Both the position numbers and the translations under genes were made by a program. The notes under the pieces were generated by a model. It saw nothing but the letters and a program-made list of their open reading frames with translations, was not told the DNA's origin and searched no databases. From positions 265,408 through 329,407 of the forward strand of contig VRVR01000024.1 of assembly GCA_009859145.1 (NCBI GenBank): a stretch of 64,000 nucleotides of DNA, given 5' to 3'. The stretch is from Andalucia godoyi (Eukaryota; Discoba; Jakobea; Jakobida; Andaluciidae). Below, in pieces: positions 55,901-64,000 of this stretch. How positions within the stretch are numbered: the stretch's first letter is position 1; each line of letters starts with the position of its first letter.

Positions 55901-58049
55901 GCTCATACACTGCACGGTAGACGGATTTCTGAGATCTTGTGAGCTCCACCTCGATGAGAATCTCTTCTTTTCCGGGAAGCTGCTTAAAGACGTCACTCTT
56001 GAATCTGCGCAGAACATACGGCCGAATGTCTTCCTGAAGCTTTGAAACGGCTGTTTCATCTTCTAAGTTTCCGTACTTTGAAATGAACGATTCAAGATCG
56101 TTGAAGTTCCCGGGATTCAAGAAATCCAAAAGGCTCCACAGCTCCGAGACATCGTTCTGTAGTGGCGTTCCGGACAAAATCAGTCTTCCATCGATAGGGG
56201 AGAAGAACTCTCGGATGACACTATTCACGCGGCTGTCGTGGCTCTTGATTCTGTGGCCTTCGTCCAAGACAATGTACTGGAACTTGAATGAAGACAGAAG
56301 AGAAGCTTCAGAAACCAGGCACTCGTATGTCGTCAGCAAAACATCGAACTTCACTCGCGAGTTCAGATCGTCGTCGAATTTCTGATATTTCGGGCACAGC
56401 AGTCTTTCAAACTGTTCGTCTTTGGAAAGCTTAGCATCTCTGCGAAACGCGAACATGTAGTGCTCCATGATACGTCTGTCGAGGTCATTGCCATGGAAAG
56501 GAAGAATGTTCAAATCCGAAACTCTCTCAAATTCTCGCTTCCAGTTCCCAAACGTGGACAACGGTACCACCACAAGAAACGGGTCACATCGGCAACCCTG
56601 TTTTCGCCAAATGGTGTCGAGCAGAGCAATCGCCTGGATCGTCTTTCCAAGTCCCATCTCGTCCGCAAGGATGCAATTTCTACGGAGAACCCAGTTATAG
56701 AGCAAGAAGTTCAGTCCCTCTAGCTGGTACGGGAACAGAGACACATTCGATTTGAAAACGGGGCTTTCCTCCATCGGAACGAACCCTGTTGGTCGCGGAT
56801 GGCTGAATCGATATGACGCCCTGTCCTGCTTTAGTTCCTTGAATCGAATGTCCCGGGTACGAGAATACTGCGCAAATGCCGAAGCGAACGACGCCTCCGA
56901 AATGGGATTCTTCGAGATGTCCGCCTCCAATTCCCAGGAAGATGCAGACCATGGAGTGTCTCTCCATTTGATGAGGAAATACCTTCCGGGTGCTTCAGGA
57001 ATGCAAGACAGCTCCTTGCGAGCGAACGTTCGTTTTCTGCTGAGAATGGCATCAATGCGCTCCACATCCTGCTCACTGAATGCGAACTCGTCAAGAACAT
57101 ACTCTACGGAAAGGAAGTTGTCAAGAGAAAAATCGTCTTCCAGGTAGACAGGGTCATGCTCTGGGCGGCTGCGAGAGATTTTCTCCAATTTCTTAATGCG
57201 GGGAAGGTTGAACTGCTTCTGGGTCGCTAGAACGTCCGATCTTGAAAGCCAGCGACAGTGAAGATGCGAATCAAACGCAAATTTTGCAAGGAATTGGTCA
57301 TCCTTTTTGCAGAACCCCAACAGAGCTTCAATTTTGCCAAAATCAACATCTGCCTCGTCTTTGTTGTTTGGGGACGCCATCTCCACATCCTTTCGTTTCG
57401 CATTCTCATTCTCATCATCATCATCTTGCTCTTGCGAGGAGTGGTCATTGTATAAATCCTCAAAAACAATACCGGACGTCTCCGATTCTGTTGAAGAGTC
57501 GCAGGACGAGACATCTTCGTGATCCGTTGGCGAACGGCTCGTGCGGCGAGCCTTGGGAGGATGTGGCTTCGCATCATCCTCTTCAATTTCATCGTCTTCT
57601 AGCATCGCGGATATTTTCATTACAGACTTGATATCTGCACGAGTAGATCGTGACGGAAACCGAGAGCTCCGCATTGAAGCCGAGCGCTTCGAAACGGCTG
57701 GCATCCCCGTGTCACTGTCATTTTCGAGATCGTCATCTTCGTCATCAAAGTTGATGCGTCCACGTGTCCTGGCATTCCTTGTCGGCCGCATCGACGCACG
57801 ACTCTGTGTCGTCTCGGAAATCCTGATCTCCGTCTTGGACGTTCTCTGCAAATGGTTCCGCTGAGAAAGTATCACGGGGCCACGACTGCTGACATCCTTC
57901 ACAGTCGTTGCTGGTGTTGATGACAGGGAGAAAACCTTTGCAGGTTCTTCAATCGAAGCCATCTCATCTTCGTCATCTTCTTCGATGAGCATTCTCTTCT
58001 TTGGTTTTGACATGCGGCTGGATGCCATATTCTGGATTCTTGTGGTCAT
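52914..58049 (-). CDS. CHD-type chromatin remodeler (SNF2 ATPase), copy B, with C-terminal PIP-box-like motif
   Basis: 1711 residues from ATG 58049 (MTTRIQNMASS). The N-terminus is acidic/basic and disordered. Tandem chromodomain-like segments follow (LAKFAFDSHLHCRWLSRSDV; YFLIKWRDTPWSASSWELEA). The SNF2 motor has LADEMGLGKTIQA (about residue 463), VLDEGHRIKS (DEGH in motif II), LILSGTPLQNDVSELWSL, STRAGGLGINLT and QAQARAHRIGQQQEV. Downstream, about 700 residues are mostly unassigned, including an acidic patch (DSDNDFSPSDSDAE). The protein ends KKKKQMSLFAFMSKKT, resembling a PCNA-interacting PIP box (Q-x-x-L-x-x-F, final aromatic replaced by Met). This hints at a replication- or repair-coupled remodeler. 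Confidence 0.9.
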   Translation of the reverse strand: MTTRIQNMASSRMSKPKKRMLIEEDDEDEMASIEEPAKVFSLSSTPATTVKDVSSRGPVILSQRNHLQRTSKTEIRISETTQSRASMRPTRNARTRGRINFDDEDDDLENDSDTGMPAVSKRSASMRSSRFPSRSTRADIKSVMKISAMLEDDEIEEDDAKPHPPKARRTSRSPTDHEDVSSCDSSTESETSGIVFEDLYNDHSSQEQDDDDENENAKRKDVEMASPNNKDEADVDFGKIEALLGFCKKDDQFLAKFAFDSHLHCRWLSRSDVLATQKQFNLPRIKKLEKISRSRPEHDPVYLEDDFSLDNFLSVEYVLDEFAFSEQDVERIDAILSRKRTFARKELSCIPEAPGRYFLIKWRDTPWSASSWELEADISKNPISEASFASAFAQYSRTRDIRFKELKQDRASYRFSHPRPTGFVPMEESPVFKSNVSLFPYQLEGLNFLLYNWVLRRNCILADEMGLGKTIQAIALLDTIWRKQGCRCDPFLVVVPLSTFGNWKREFERVSDLNILPFHGNDLDRRIMEHYMFAFRRDAKLSKDEQFERLLCPKYQKFDDDLNSRVKFDVLLTTYECLVSEASLLSSFKFQYIVLDEGHRIKSHDSRVNSVIREFFSPIDGRLILSGTPLQNDVSELWSLLDFLNPGNFNDLESFISKYGNLEDETAVSKLQEDIRPYVLRRFKSDVFKQLPGKEEILIEVELTRSQKSVYRAVYERNTEFLVTKCRDSASGDVRSVVPRLTNIMIQLRKVCNHPYLVDGMEPKLLNEYVTHAKGTNRPDTDLRKLAPEALVHHSGKLAFLDKLLAKLYAEGKKVLVFSQMTRLLDIIEDFLDDRSYAYERIDGGIRGSERQKRIDRFNNRPCSASFVFLLSTRAGGLGINLTSASVVVIFDSDWNPQNDLQAQARAHRIGQQQEVKVYRLITKGTYESYMFSVASRKLGLEQAVMTRMTFDSPDSVDADNAGLNSVDAATKAQAIERLLRHGFYAMMQESESAPTDEKSLDEILSSARVLSYDENQTATNSTMNKLSKASFSIVGDEDGRSLSLEDKDFWSKVLDVRILPVVQLVEKANALRTAATSDPSSLEPQKFASFLEDVDQKSVDLLQKKDIGSNLQDTMKDIHHFEEFLCSEMDFWSHFLEANMQLLQEGSKIAIQTVVSKFQSYSVTYQSRGRRKAASYRQSNVVDLPVFRGTMSTDSDNDFSPSDSDAEMARPQAVDNKDSKDKQSNPFGFTNLTKQKQRSIDIALRRLFTFVAQVGFSYASPQELLPLLQAYSLRYCEETQLFWKDTEAPENAELVSAHFLQKLLKSKFPEHYQRIQDAISAEFLSSLCEQVVFSEFLKKFPDQPPLTSEVFRRIIVRPSNTSFSRWLLENRGKLSFPALPAACASNPEVGHEVTIRWIATVPENKTVCVLVLENESSSPTVLRKYFVKNSNECRFSAPGFVGKQEILVIIVPSEDLHTWSMDVVEAAGCAEIRVKSSTMAPFKDKCAASASTWDRLVSLHNLRTFVLSENFLRDMRFVLEVARRPVKLPDGWNSEYEEQLIQYVACNGTHISEDLSKIPFLSGDVMQFIDKEKLPGSVFGLRLLNPVLAAISVFLEKGKAVSFMGKKKLTKGKQIEDLIPHSPSLPSPTGSPPAATKTTTIAKPFTAKTCEKKAVMDEEDPLEFPKVATVPAKPDPVIPLELLMTTTTSTPDTSKKKKQMSLFAFMSKKT

Positions 58050-58479
58050 TTTTTCCCCAAAGACGCAGGCGCTGAATACGCTTCTTTTTTTTTTTCTTTT
58101 TTTTTCCCCCCCTTCTTTTGGGATGGAGGTCTCTCTCTGCGAGAAAAAAAAACTAAAACAAGGGCGTCTTCCAAAAATAAATAAATAAAGAGAGAGAAAG
58201 AGCGATGGCAAGGAACGGTGGATGGAAAGAGAAAAAAGGAAAATGAAATGAAAAGAAAATTGAGCCGAGTAGAAAAACGAGTGGACGAGATCGACGCAGA
58301 AGAGTTGCTGAATTTCGTTTTCTTTGGAGGAATACCGAGAATTGGCGCGGAAAGAAGCGGATGGCGGGAGACGATATTTTATTATTTATTTGCTTTACAG
58401 TCGGTGCACAAATGCACTAGCGAAGTTGGGGAGCAAAGAAGGAAAAGAAGAAAAAACCGGACGCAAACGTCGCAAACAG
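58050..58479. other. Spacer between co-directional minus-strand genes
   Basis: 430 bp: CHD copy B leader with poly-T/C (58083-58115), an AAT-rich repeat (about 58175-58190) and purine-rich DNA toward the SET gene's 3' end. No gene is seen. Confidence 0.4.
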
Positions 58480-59868
58480 TCACCGGTGGCTATCGTTGTG
58501 TGTGCGCGGGGACGTGAACTTTGACGACGAATTCTTACGAATCTCTGAATACTGCACTCCCAGCTTGGAAAAGAGGTCATCGGATATTCTCTTGTACTCC
58601 GTAAATGACTGCGGCACGCTCTTAACAACTTCGCTTGCAAGCAGGAATTTGGAACTCGATGTACCATGTGTAATCAATGTGAGCAGCTTGGCTTCTCTGA
58701 AACAGCTACTGGCGTCCTTGGCGTATGCCTGCATGGCGAATGGATCCGCAGCAGCTTCACATCCAGACAAGTAGTCCTGCCCCAGGACGACAAGAGCTGA
58801 CGCCAGTTCTGGAGAATAGAACCGTTTCCCGAGTGACTGCGCCATGAATTCGTAGAACCAGCGAATTTGATCCACCGCCATTCTTGAAAAGAATATTGCC
58901 GTTTCTACAAGATCGGCTTTTGACGAGGCTTGCATGAATCGAGTTCCCAGCAACGATTGCGTTTGCTCTTTTCCAAATGCCTTTCGCAGCCTGGGAATAT
59001 CTTGCATCGAAACCCCGCGAGCAAAGGCAGCAGCATCTTCGGCACAGCGGCGCATCAAGATGTGTCCTCTGTGCAGCGCCTTCGAAACTCGAGAGTCAAG
59101 CATCACCACAAAGAATCCTTGCTCTTCTGCTGACTTCCAGCATTCCTCTTCAATGGTCTGCAAACTGTTCTGCAGTTCTTTTGAAAACTGGTGCTTACAT
59201 GACTTGCATTCCCAGCTACCAGCCAAAGCAAAACCGTCTGCACAGTTGGGACACGGAAAAACACGCAAAACATCCCCCTCCAGATTCTGACACAGCATGC
59301 AATCGCACCGAAATCCATATGCACTCTCCATCCATGTTAATCTACCAATGGAATGCCGAAGCGTCGGACAGTACTGTATGCACATCTCCTCATCCTTCCT
59401 GATCGCTGTTCTCGCATACATGCGCAACAAGTCGCCTTCCGAGGAAAACACGACGTTTGGAAAGCAGGAGTGATTAAACATGGCAGAAAACGCTCCGAGT
59501 CCAATGGCGTCCAGGGAAGCAAAATCGAATTGGTTTGCCTCTAGAATTGCAACACGGCGCTTGGTTTCGGGTTTACAGGGTTCGAGAAACTGGCGCTTGG
59601 AGTCCGGCCCGATGAATCCATGCAACTCGTTGAGCACCTCCGGCCATGTTTGCACCTCGAAAAATGCATCCAGAGTAGCAGGAAACTCTTTGGAAGTCTG
59701 TGCTTGTTGATACGTCTTGTTGTCAAGAAGATTCGTTGCATGTTCTTCAGAAACAAGTTCACCGGCCCGGAAATCTCGCGCAGCAAACACGCACCTACCT
59801 TTTCCTTCTCTATGTGCGACATACAAATTGGGCGACCTACACGCTATTAGTTCACTCAACTTCGACAT
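58480..59868 (-). CDS. SET-domain protein (SMYD-like lysine methyltransferase) with zinc ribbon
   Basis: 462 residues from ATG 59868 (MSKLSELIACRSPN). SET domain: LYVAHREGKGRCVFAARDFR, then AGELVSE (start), SAMFNHSCFPNVVF (the NHSCxPN cofactor and substrate motif), DEEMCIQYCPTL (with the catalytic-type Tyr) and the post-SET Cys set FRCDCMLCQN. A CxxC...CxxC ribbon follows (CPNCADG, CKSCKHQF), then a C-terminal helical array rich in Ala, like the TPR-type end of SMYD proteins. The usual MYND finger inside SET is not seen. It probably methylates lysine on histone or non-histone proteins. The frame stays open upstream to 60207, but through an intron-like T-rich stretch and with no ATG. Confidence 0.8.
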   Translation of the reverse strand: MSKLSELIACRSPNLYVAHREGKGRCVFAARDFRAGELVSEEHATNLLDNKTYQQAQTSKEFPATLDAFFEVQTWPEVLNELHGFIGPDSKRQFLEPCKPETKRRVAILEANQFDFASLDAIGLGAFSAMFNHSCFPNVVFSSEGDLLRMYARTAIRKDEEMCIQYCPTLRHSIGRLTWMESAYGFRCDCMLCQNLEGDVLRVFPCPNCADGFALAGSWECKSCKHQFSKELQNSLQTIEEECWKSAEEQGFFVVMLDSRVSKALHRGHILMRRCAEDAAAFARGVSMQDIPRLRKAFGKEQTQSLLGTRFMQASSKADLVETAIFFSRMAVDQIRWFYEFMAQSLGKRFYSPELASALVVLGQDYLSGCEAAADPFAMQAYAKDASSCFREAKLLTLITHGTSSSKFLLASEVVKSVPQSFTEYKRISDDLFSKLGVQYSEIRKNSSSKFTSPRTHNDSHR

Positions 59869-60231
59869 CACTATGTGCAACGGTTGACACCACTCCTCGT
59901 CCTCCAATTCCAGAGTTTCCTCGTCGATGGTTGAAGGAGGGCAGAAGCCTATGCAAACAATAACAGTGATGCGAAAAAAGCAAAAAAAAAAAAAAAAACG
60001 ACCTTTCCGAATGTGAGGACGGCTGCCAGCTTCTTTTTGACGAGCGGCGGAAAAACCATTTCTTCTTGAGCGCGAAAGAAGAAAATAGTTTTTTGATGTG
60101 CTCTGACAGATGGAGCAACAACAGCCCCCAAAAACATGCGAGTCCAGGAAGGGCAGGTGATGAGATATCCGTTTTTTACTTGTGCAGCGCACAATCGAGG
60201 AGGACACAGAACCCGTGGGAACGAGCTTTTC
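59869..60231. other. Spacer between co-directional minus-strand genes, with a possible leader intron
   Basis: 363 bp upstream of the SET gene. On the minus strand it contains AAAG-GTCG, a run of about 17 T and TGCATAG-GC, i.e. a 54-nt GT...AG candidate intron (60002-59949) in the leader. Confidence 0.35.
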
Positions 60232-61254
60232 TTAGCTTCTGCTTGCAGCTTGCATTTCTTGGAACCTAACGAGCGAGTACAACAATGATCCACTGATGGA
60301 GATCAGCGTGCCAAGGCCATTCAGGAAGGAGATTTCGTTGCCAAAGAAGACTGTGCCCAAAACTGTTTGGACACATGCCTTTGCCGTTCCAGAAATGGTG
60401 TTTGTAAGCGGGGAGGTGAACTTGATCTGCAGGAACGTCGCAATGTTGATCAGGAACCCGAAAACAGCCGTCAACACCATCACGGCCCAGAAAGCGCCGA
60501 CATTCAAGAACGGGACGTTTCGAATATAGTCCAATTCTCCAGAAAAGAAGACAAACGGAAACAAAAATATGCAAGCGAGCACAGTGTTGTAGATCATGAG
60601 TCGCCCTTCGTTGTTCTCCAAATAGTCCAGCGTCCTCTTCACATAGATCGAATACACGGAAACGAAGACGGACGACAGAAGACCAAAGATGAGTCCTGCC
60701 CATGAAAATCGAACTTCGCCGACAGAGCCCAGGATGTACCCAATGACGACAACTCCGCAGCACTGCATGGAGCGCATGGAGGTGGTTTTGCCAAGAATTG
60801 TGTACGTGAAAAAGATGTTGAACACGATGGTGAGCGATCTCGCAACCTGATAGAAAGAAACCTCGACATATTGCAAGCACAGATTGTTGAACAAGATCAT
60901 GGCCACGAAAATCCCCGTTAGCGGAGCAACCGTCCGCGCAGTATCGATGTTGAACTCAAACGCTGGAATGAACTGGAAAGAAGTGTATTTTGACAGTTCT
61001 CCGCAGAAAATGATGCACACAAGTGCAACGATCATCTGAAACCATGATACAAAAATCGGGAATGGGAACTTAAACGCGGAATAAGAAAGAATGAACTTGT
61101 TTAAAAACACAACGCTCATGGACACAATAAAATAAAACGTGATCACTGAAGCAATCTTGAACGATTGCGACATTTCCTTGCCAGTCTCTGACGAGGAGCG
61201 ATCTGCTACACCCAGGGACTTCCCCGGATCCTTTCTACTGGTGGCTGCAGACAT
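60232..61254 (-). CDS. SLC35C1: GDP-fucose transporter (SLC35C1 type)
   Basis: 340 residues from ATG 61254 (MSAATSRKDPGKS). About ten transmembrane helices. VFLNKFILS in helix 1, EFNIDTARTVAPLTGIFVAM, VEVSFYQVARSLTIVFNIFF followed by TYTILGKTTS, and VYSIYVKRTLDYLENNEGRL are close to the SLC35C1 signature. It imports GDP-fucose from cytosol to Golgi lumen in exchange for GMP, feeding fucosyltransferases (family knowledge). The C-terminal segment LTNTISGTAKACVQTVLGTV, then FFGNEISFLNGLG, is the typical end. The cytosolic tail is short. With the SLC35D-type gene this makes two sugar-nucleotide carriers in the window. Confidence 0.88.
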   Translation of the reverse strand: MSAATSRKDPGKSLGVADRSSSETGKEMSQSFKIASVITFYFIVSMSVVFLNKFILSYSAFKFPFPIFVSWFQMIVALVCIIFCGELSKYTSFQFIPAFEFNIDTARTVAPLTGIFVAMILFNNLCLQYVEVSFYQVARSLTIVFNIFFTYTILGKTTSMRSMQCCGVVVIGYILGSVGEVRFSWAGLIFGLLSSVFVSVYSIYVKRTLDYLENNEGRLMIYNTVLACIFLFPFVFFSGELDYIRNVPFLNVGAFWAVMVLTAVFGFLINIATFLQIKFTSPLTNTISGTAKACVQTVLGTVFFGNEISFLNGLGTLISISGSLLYSLVRFQEMQAASRS

Positions 61255-61725
61255 TCGGCTGATCTGGATGAAATTTCGCTTCGAAGATAACAGGAAATCA
61301 TGCAAGGAAGGGAGAGAAAAACCAGGAAACCCAAAAAAAGACAAAAAAAATAAATCGCAGATTGCAGTTTCTGTTTTTTTTTTTTGTGAGGTTGTGACGC
61401 GCGCGGCATCGGTGACAGGTTTTCGGGTTTTCAGTTTGTCAGAGACTGACCTTTTTTTTCATATTATTAATGATTTTGCTTCACCCCAGTAACTAGAGTC
61501 CAGACTCAAGTGTGCTTTCTTTTTCAGTATTTTCCCCTCTTTGTAATTTTGAAACAGCAGGAAAACGAGTTGAGAGGTGGCCTTTTTTTTTCTTTTTTTT
61601 TTCCTGCTTCCTCGAAACAAGAGTCCTTCTCAAGTCCGGTGTCGCAACTGTTTTTTTAATTTTAATTTTTGCGATTCTGCAAGCTGCGAGTATTTTTCCT
61701 CTCCCTGACTGAGACGCCATCTGAG
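61255..61725. promoter_or_regulatory. Divergent promoter spacer (GDP-fucose transporter / lipase)
   Basis: 471 bp with several poly-T tracts on the plus strand (61376-61386, 61582-61605, 61650-61670). No other feature is seen. Confidence 0.4.
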
Positions 61726-63795
61726 ATGTCGGGAAATTCCAGACACTTCATTGCAAGAATTGCAGCCGAATCCTTCAAGACGATTTACACCGAATGCTTC
61801 ATTCTTGCGTCGATCCTGCTGGGTGTTGTGACGCGGATGACGTTCAGCATAGCTTCCGTCGCGAATAAGATGAAGAGTTCCACGTTACATTCTCGTGGCA
61901 CTCCGGATGTTTCCGACGATTCTGCTGCGCTGAAATCTCCTGTTCTTCAGAAACGAGGTCGAAAATACAAGGAGAACGTCAGAAACCGATTTGATTTTAT
62001 TGCAAAAACTGTGCTGCATGAAGAAGGCGGCTCGTACAGTGGGAAATCTCCTGTGGCAAGCAAGGAAGCAAGGTCTCCGTATTTGTTTACTCCTACAGAT
62101 GCTCAACTGTCGCTCGACTACCAAACATCCATTGCCTCCAACTGGTTCAAGGCCTTTTGGATATATTTCCGCGCCGTGTTTTTGCGAAAGCGGCCCGTCT
62201 CGGGAGTGCAGGCAAGTGACTCTTTTATGGGCCCTTCTCCTCCCATCGTGCTTTCTTCGTCAAAATCCGATGTGGACATGCTTGTGCATGAACATGAAAA
62301 GGTTACTTCCGGTCTGCTGGAGGATGTGTCTACGCAGTGGATGATTTTTCTGGATGACATCGGTTCCGCGCTGTCTGACCTGATACGACTGAAGCCCTGC
62401 AGGGGCCTCCGTACGATGTTTCAATCTGCACAGCGTTTTCTCCCGGGGAGGTTGATCTCCAATGTGAATTTGGACATCTCCAGCATCCGAGACATCGTTC
62501 TCCGAGAGGGCTATGAGTTTGAATCGTACGATGTTACGACCGCGGATGGATATGTGTTGGAGCTTCACAGGCTACCTATGCGAAATTCCTCAAAGGTGCT
62601 GTATTTTCAACATGGCGTAATTGACGCCGCATACGCGTGGGTGGCAACAGGATCCATCAATTCTCTGGCTTTTCGGGCTCACGAGGCCGGTTGGGACGTT
62701 TGGCTTGGCAATCTCCGAGGAACGGGCAGCAGAAGGCATATTCGTGCCGATATTTCTCCAAAGGAGTACTGGGATTTCAACATCAACCACCATGCATTTC
62801 TTGATATTCGCGCCTTCATTGAGAAAATTGACAAGGTGAAGACTCGAGAGCTCAGTATTTCCCGTCGTCGATCTCGAAAATTGCCAGAATCAGTTGATGG
62901 GAAAACGCGAGTCCCAAAGTCCAAAACGGAATCCGCTGTTTCAAGAGCCGCACCCGTGTCCAGTCACTTTAATCATCAGATTTTTGCGGTCGCACATTCA
63001 ATGGGAGCCGCAGCTCTGCAAATGTACGTCGTACATTCTCGTCTTCGTGGAATCCCACATCATCTCTCTGGTATGGTGCTTCTAAGCCCAGCAGGGTATC
63101 ATGCAACCCATCCCTCCATTTTGCGAATTCTGGGTCCGATATTTGACGTGTTGACAAAATTTTTCTATGCGTTTCGTTTTCCATCGGACTTTTGGAGGAT
63201 TCTTGCTGCAAAAGTTACGCAAGATGTTCGTAATCATCCAGGGGCCCGCCAACTCATGGCATTTCTAACGTCGAAATTTCTCCTTGGCGGAGGCGATGAC
63301 GCATCTCGAGCCGCCATCATGACGGTTCACAACCTTGCCTACAACACCCTGAACGGGACCTCTACGGGTGTGTATCGCCATTTTCGACAGTTGGCCACTT
63401 CCAAACATTTTCAGACTTTTGATTACGGTGCCCGAAGAAATCTTGCAGAGTATGGGTCCACAAAACCAATCGACATTCTGGCAAACTACCACAGCATTGA
63501 CATTCCAGTTGCGTATGGCTGCGGTGCCAAAGATACGCTGATTCCTGCATCAATGGTGCTCGTGCAGTTTGAAAAGCTGAAAATGTACCGTCCAGATCTG
63601 GCTCACTGGAAATGTTTTCCCAACGCAGGCCATGTTGATTTTACGCTCCGCGTTGATGACGATAAATTTCGTTTGTTTTGCAAACAGTGGATTCGTTCTA
63701 CAACAAATACGCAACAAAGCACAAAACGTCCGGATAACGACCATGTAACGCATTCTATTGAGCCATATGTTTCCACCGCCTTTTCCCGAGCGTGA
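61726..63795 (+). CDS. AB-hydrolase-associated lipase with long N-terminal extension
   Basis: 689 residues from ATG 61726 (MSGNSRHFIARI). A hydrophobic segment (CFILASILLGVVTRMTFSIA, residues about 25-44) suggests membrane association. The catalytic half starts at IRDIVLREGYEFESYDVTTA, the AB-lipase region. FQHGV (oxyanion, about H296) and WLGNLRGTGSRRH follow, then the nucleophile elbow VAHSMGAAAL (Ser about 423, Ala for the usual first Gly), CGAKDTL (Asp about 602) and NAGHVDF (His about 635): a complete Ser-Asp-His triad. Around DFNINHHAFLDIRAFIEKID the wording follows plant lipases of the At1g73920 type, including a basic insertion before the nucleophile. It probably hydrolyses neutral lipids or steryl esters at membranes. 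Confidence 0.85.
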   Translation: MSGNSRHFIARIAAESFKTIYTECFILASILLGVVTRMTFSIASVANKMKSSTLHSRGTPDVSDDSAALKSPVLQKRGRKYKENVRNRFDFIAKTVLHEEGGSYSGKSPVASKEARSPYLFTPTDAQLSLDYQTSIASNWFKAFWIYFRAVFLRKRPVSGVQASDSFMGPSPPIVLSSSKSDVDMLVHEHEKVTSGLLEDVSTQWMIFLDDIGSALSDLIRLKPCRGLRTMFQSAQRFLPGRLISNVNLDISSIRDIVLREGYEFESYDVTTADGYVLELHRLPMRNSSKVLYFQHGVIDAAYAWVATGSINSLAFRAHEAGWDVWLGNLRGTGSRRHIRADISPKEYWDFNINHHAFLDIRAFIEKIDKVKTRELSISRRRSRKLPESVDGKTRVPKSKTESAVSRAAPVSSHFNHQIFAVAHSMGAAALQMYVVHSRLRGIPHHLSGMVLLSPAGYHATHPSILRILGPIFDVLTKFFYAFRFPSDFWRILAAKVTQDVRNHPGARQLMAFLTSKFLLGGGDDASRAAIMTVHNLAYNTLNGTSTGVYRHFRQLATSKHFQTFDYGARRNLAEYGSTKPIDILANYHSIDIPVAYGCGAKDTLIPASMVLVQFEKLKMYRPDLAHWKCFPNAGHVDFTLRVDDDKFRLFCKQWIRSTTNTQQSTKRPDNDHVTHSIEPYVSTAFSRA

Positions 63796-64000
63796 AGTGA
63801 CAGTGCCATTGATACAGAAATTTCAGTTTTTCGTTCTTTAACTTATTGTCATACGATTGTTTTATCATGATGAACGGAAGGAAGGATCGTATTCCGAAGT
63901 GGACTATCTGGACAAATACAGAAAATGGTCCACAGCACTATTTCGGAGATAATGCTGGGGACTGGTAGAGTCGCGGACGGCGAGCAGTCCGGTACACAAA
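63796..64000. other. Right-edge flank of the lipase gene
   Basis: 3' flank of the lipase followed by a short frame described separately. The last 30 bases show nothing recognisable. Confidence 0.4.
63867..63968 (+). CDS. 33-codon frame, possible first exon (WW-like)
   Basis: ATG at 63867 (two tandem ATG codons), TAG at 63966. It reads MMNGRKDRIPKWTIWTNTEN, then GPQHYFGDNAGDW. The W...N-x-E-x-G...Y-F spacing recalls the first two strands of a WW domain. GGTAGAG at the stop could be a splice donor, making this exon 1 of a gene running off the window. It could equally be chance. Confidence 0.25.
   Translation: MMNGRKDRIPKWTIWTNTENGPQHYFGDNAGDW

Noticed and set aside
35364-58049. Tandem duplication origin of the two CHD genes
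   Set aside because: They are 13 kb apart, differ in motif II (DEAH versus DEGH) and have unrelated termini, so they are distinct family members rather than recent duplicates.

Overview
This is nuclear DNA from a flagellated eukaryotic microbe with a compact, intron-poor genome. The sequence shows an axonemal outer-arm dynein heavy chain, an outer-arm dynein intermediate chain, a mitochondrial Lon protease with an Arg/Ser-rich presequence, LSm7, PARP, two CHD remodelers, a Munc13-like protein and Golgi/ER nucleotide-sugar transporters. Almost every gene is one uninterrupted reading frame. TAA, TAG and TGA all act as stops, so the code is standard. Base composition is balanced in genes, while spacers carry poly-T, poly-pyrimidine and short tandem repeats. 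The lineage cannot be fixed from sequence alone. A free-living heterotrophic flagellate such as a jakobid is a plausible guess only.

Layout, left to right. 0-5 kb: C-terminal half of a gamma-type (DNAH5/DNAH8) outer-arm dynein heavy chain. 5.4-8.4 kb: a diverged PI-PLC-X-like protein facing a coiled-coil protein. 8.4-10.6 kb: the least orderly stretch, with a broken bacterial-type ankyrin gene split by a 587-bp segment. 10.7-13.1 kb: a CXC-plus-EEP-nuclease fusion facing a coiled-coil protein. 13.5-19.4 kb: a C2/MUN protein and an EF-hand protein. 20-25.7 kb: dynein IC1 (DNAI1 type) back to back with a beta-propeller-like protein whose frame is interrupted once. 26-28.7 kb: an SDR and an SLC35D-type transporter, the latter with a GA tract running into its ATG. 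29.7-34.4 kb: a 1544-residue type I membrane protein. 35.4-43.1 kb: a CHD remodeler back to back with PARP. 43.2-49.3 kb: USE1-like SNARE, Lon, a coiled-coil protein and LSm7. 49.5-58.0 kb: a coiled-coil/C1q-like protein, a multi-pass membrane protein and a second CHD remodeler, the last two overlapping at their stop codons. 58.5-63.8 kb: a SET protein, a GDP-fucose transporter and a plant-type AB-hydrolase lipase. A short WW-like reading frame lies near the right edge.

The genes mostly alternate in strand. Six divergent pairs are separated by 416-471 bp between start codons, while most convergent pairs have less than 230 bp, and one pair has overlapping stops. This suggests shared bidirectional promoters and tightly packed 3' ends. 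Functional themes: outer-arm dynein (two core subunits of one complex), chromatin and DNA damage (CHD x2, PARP, SET), and secretory traffic and glycosylation (Munc13-like, USE1, SLC35D, GDP-fucose transporter). No CRISPR array, prokaryotic operon, rRNA or convincing tRNA was seen.
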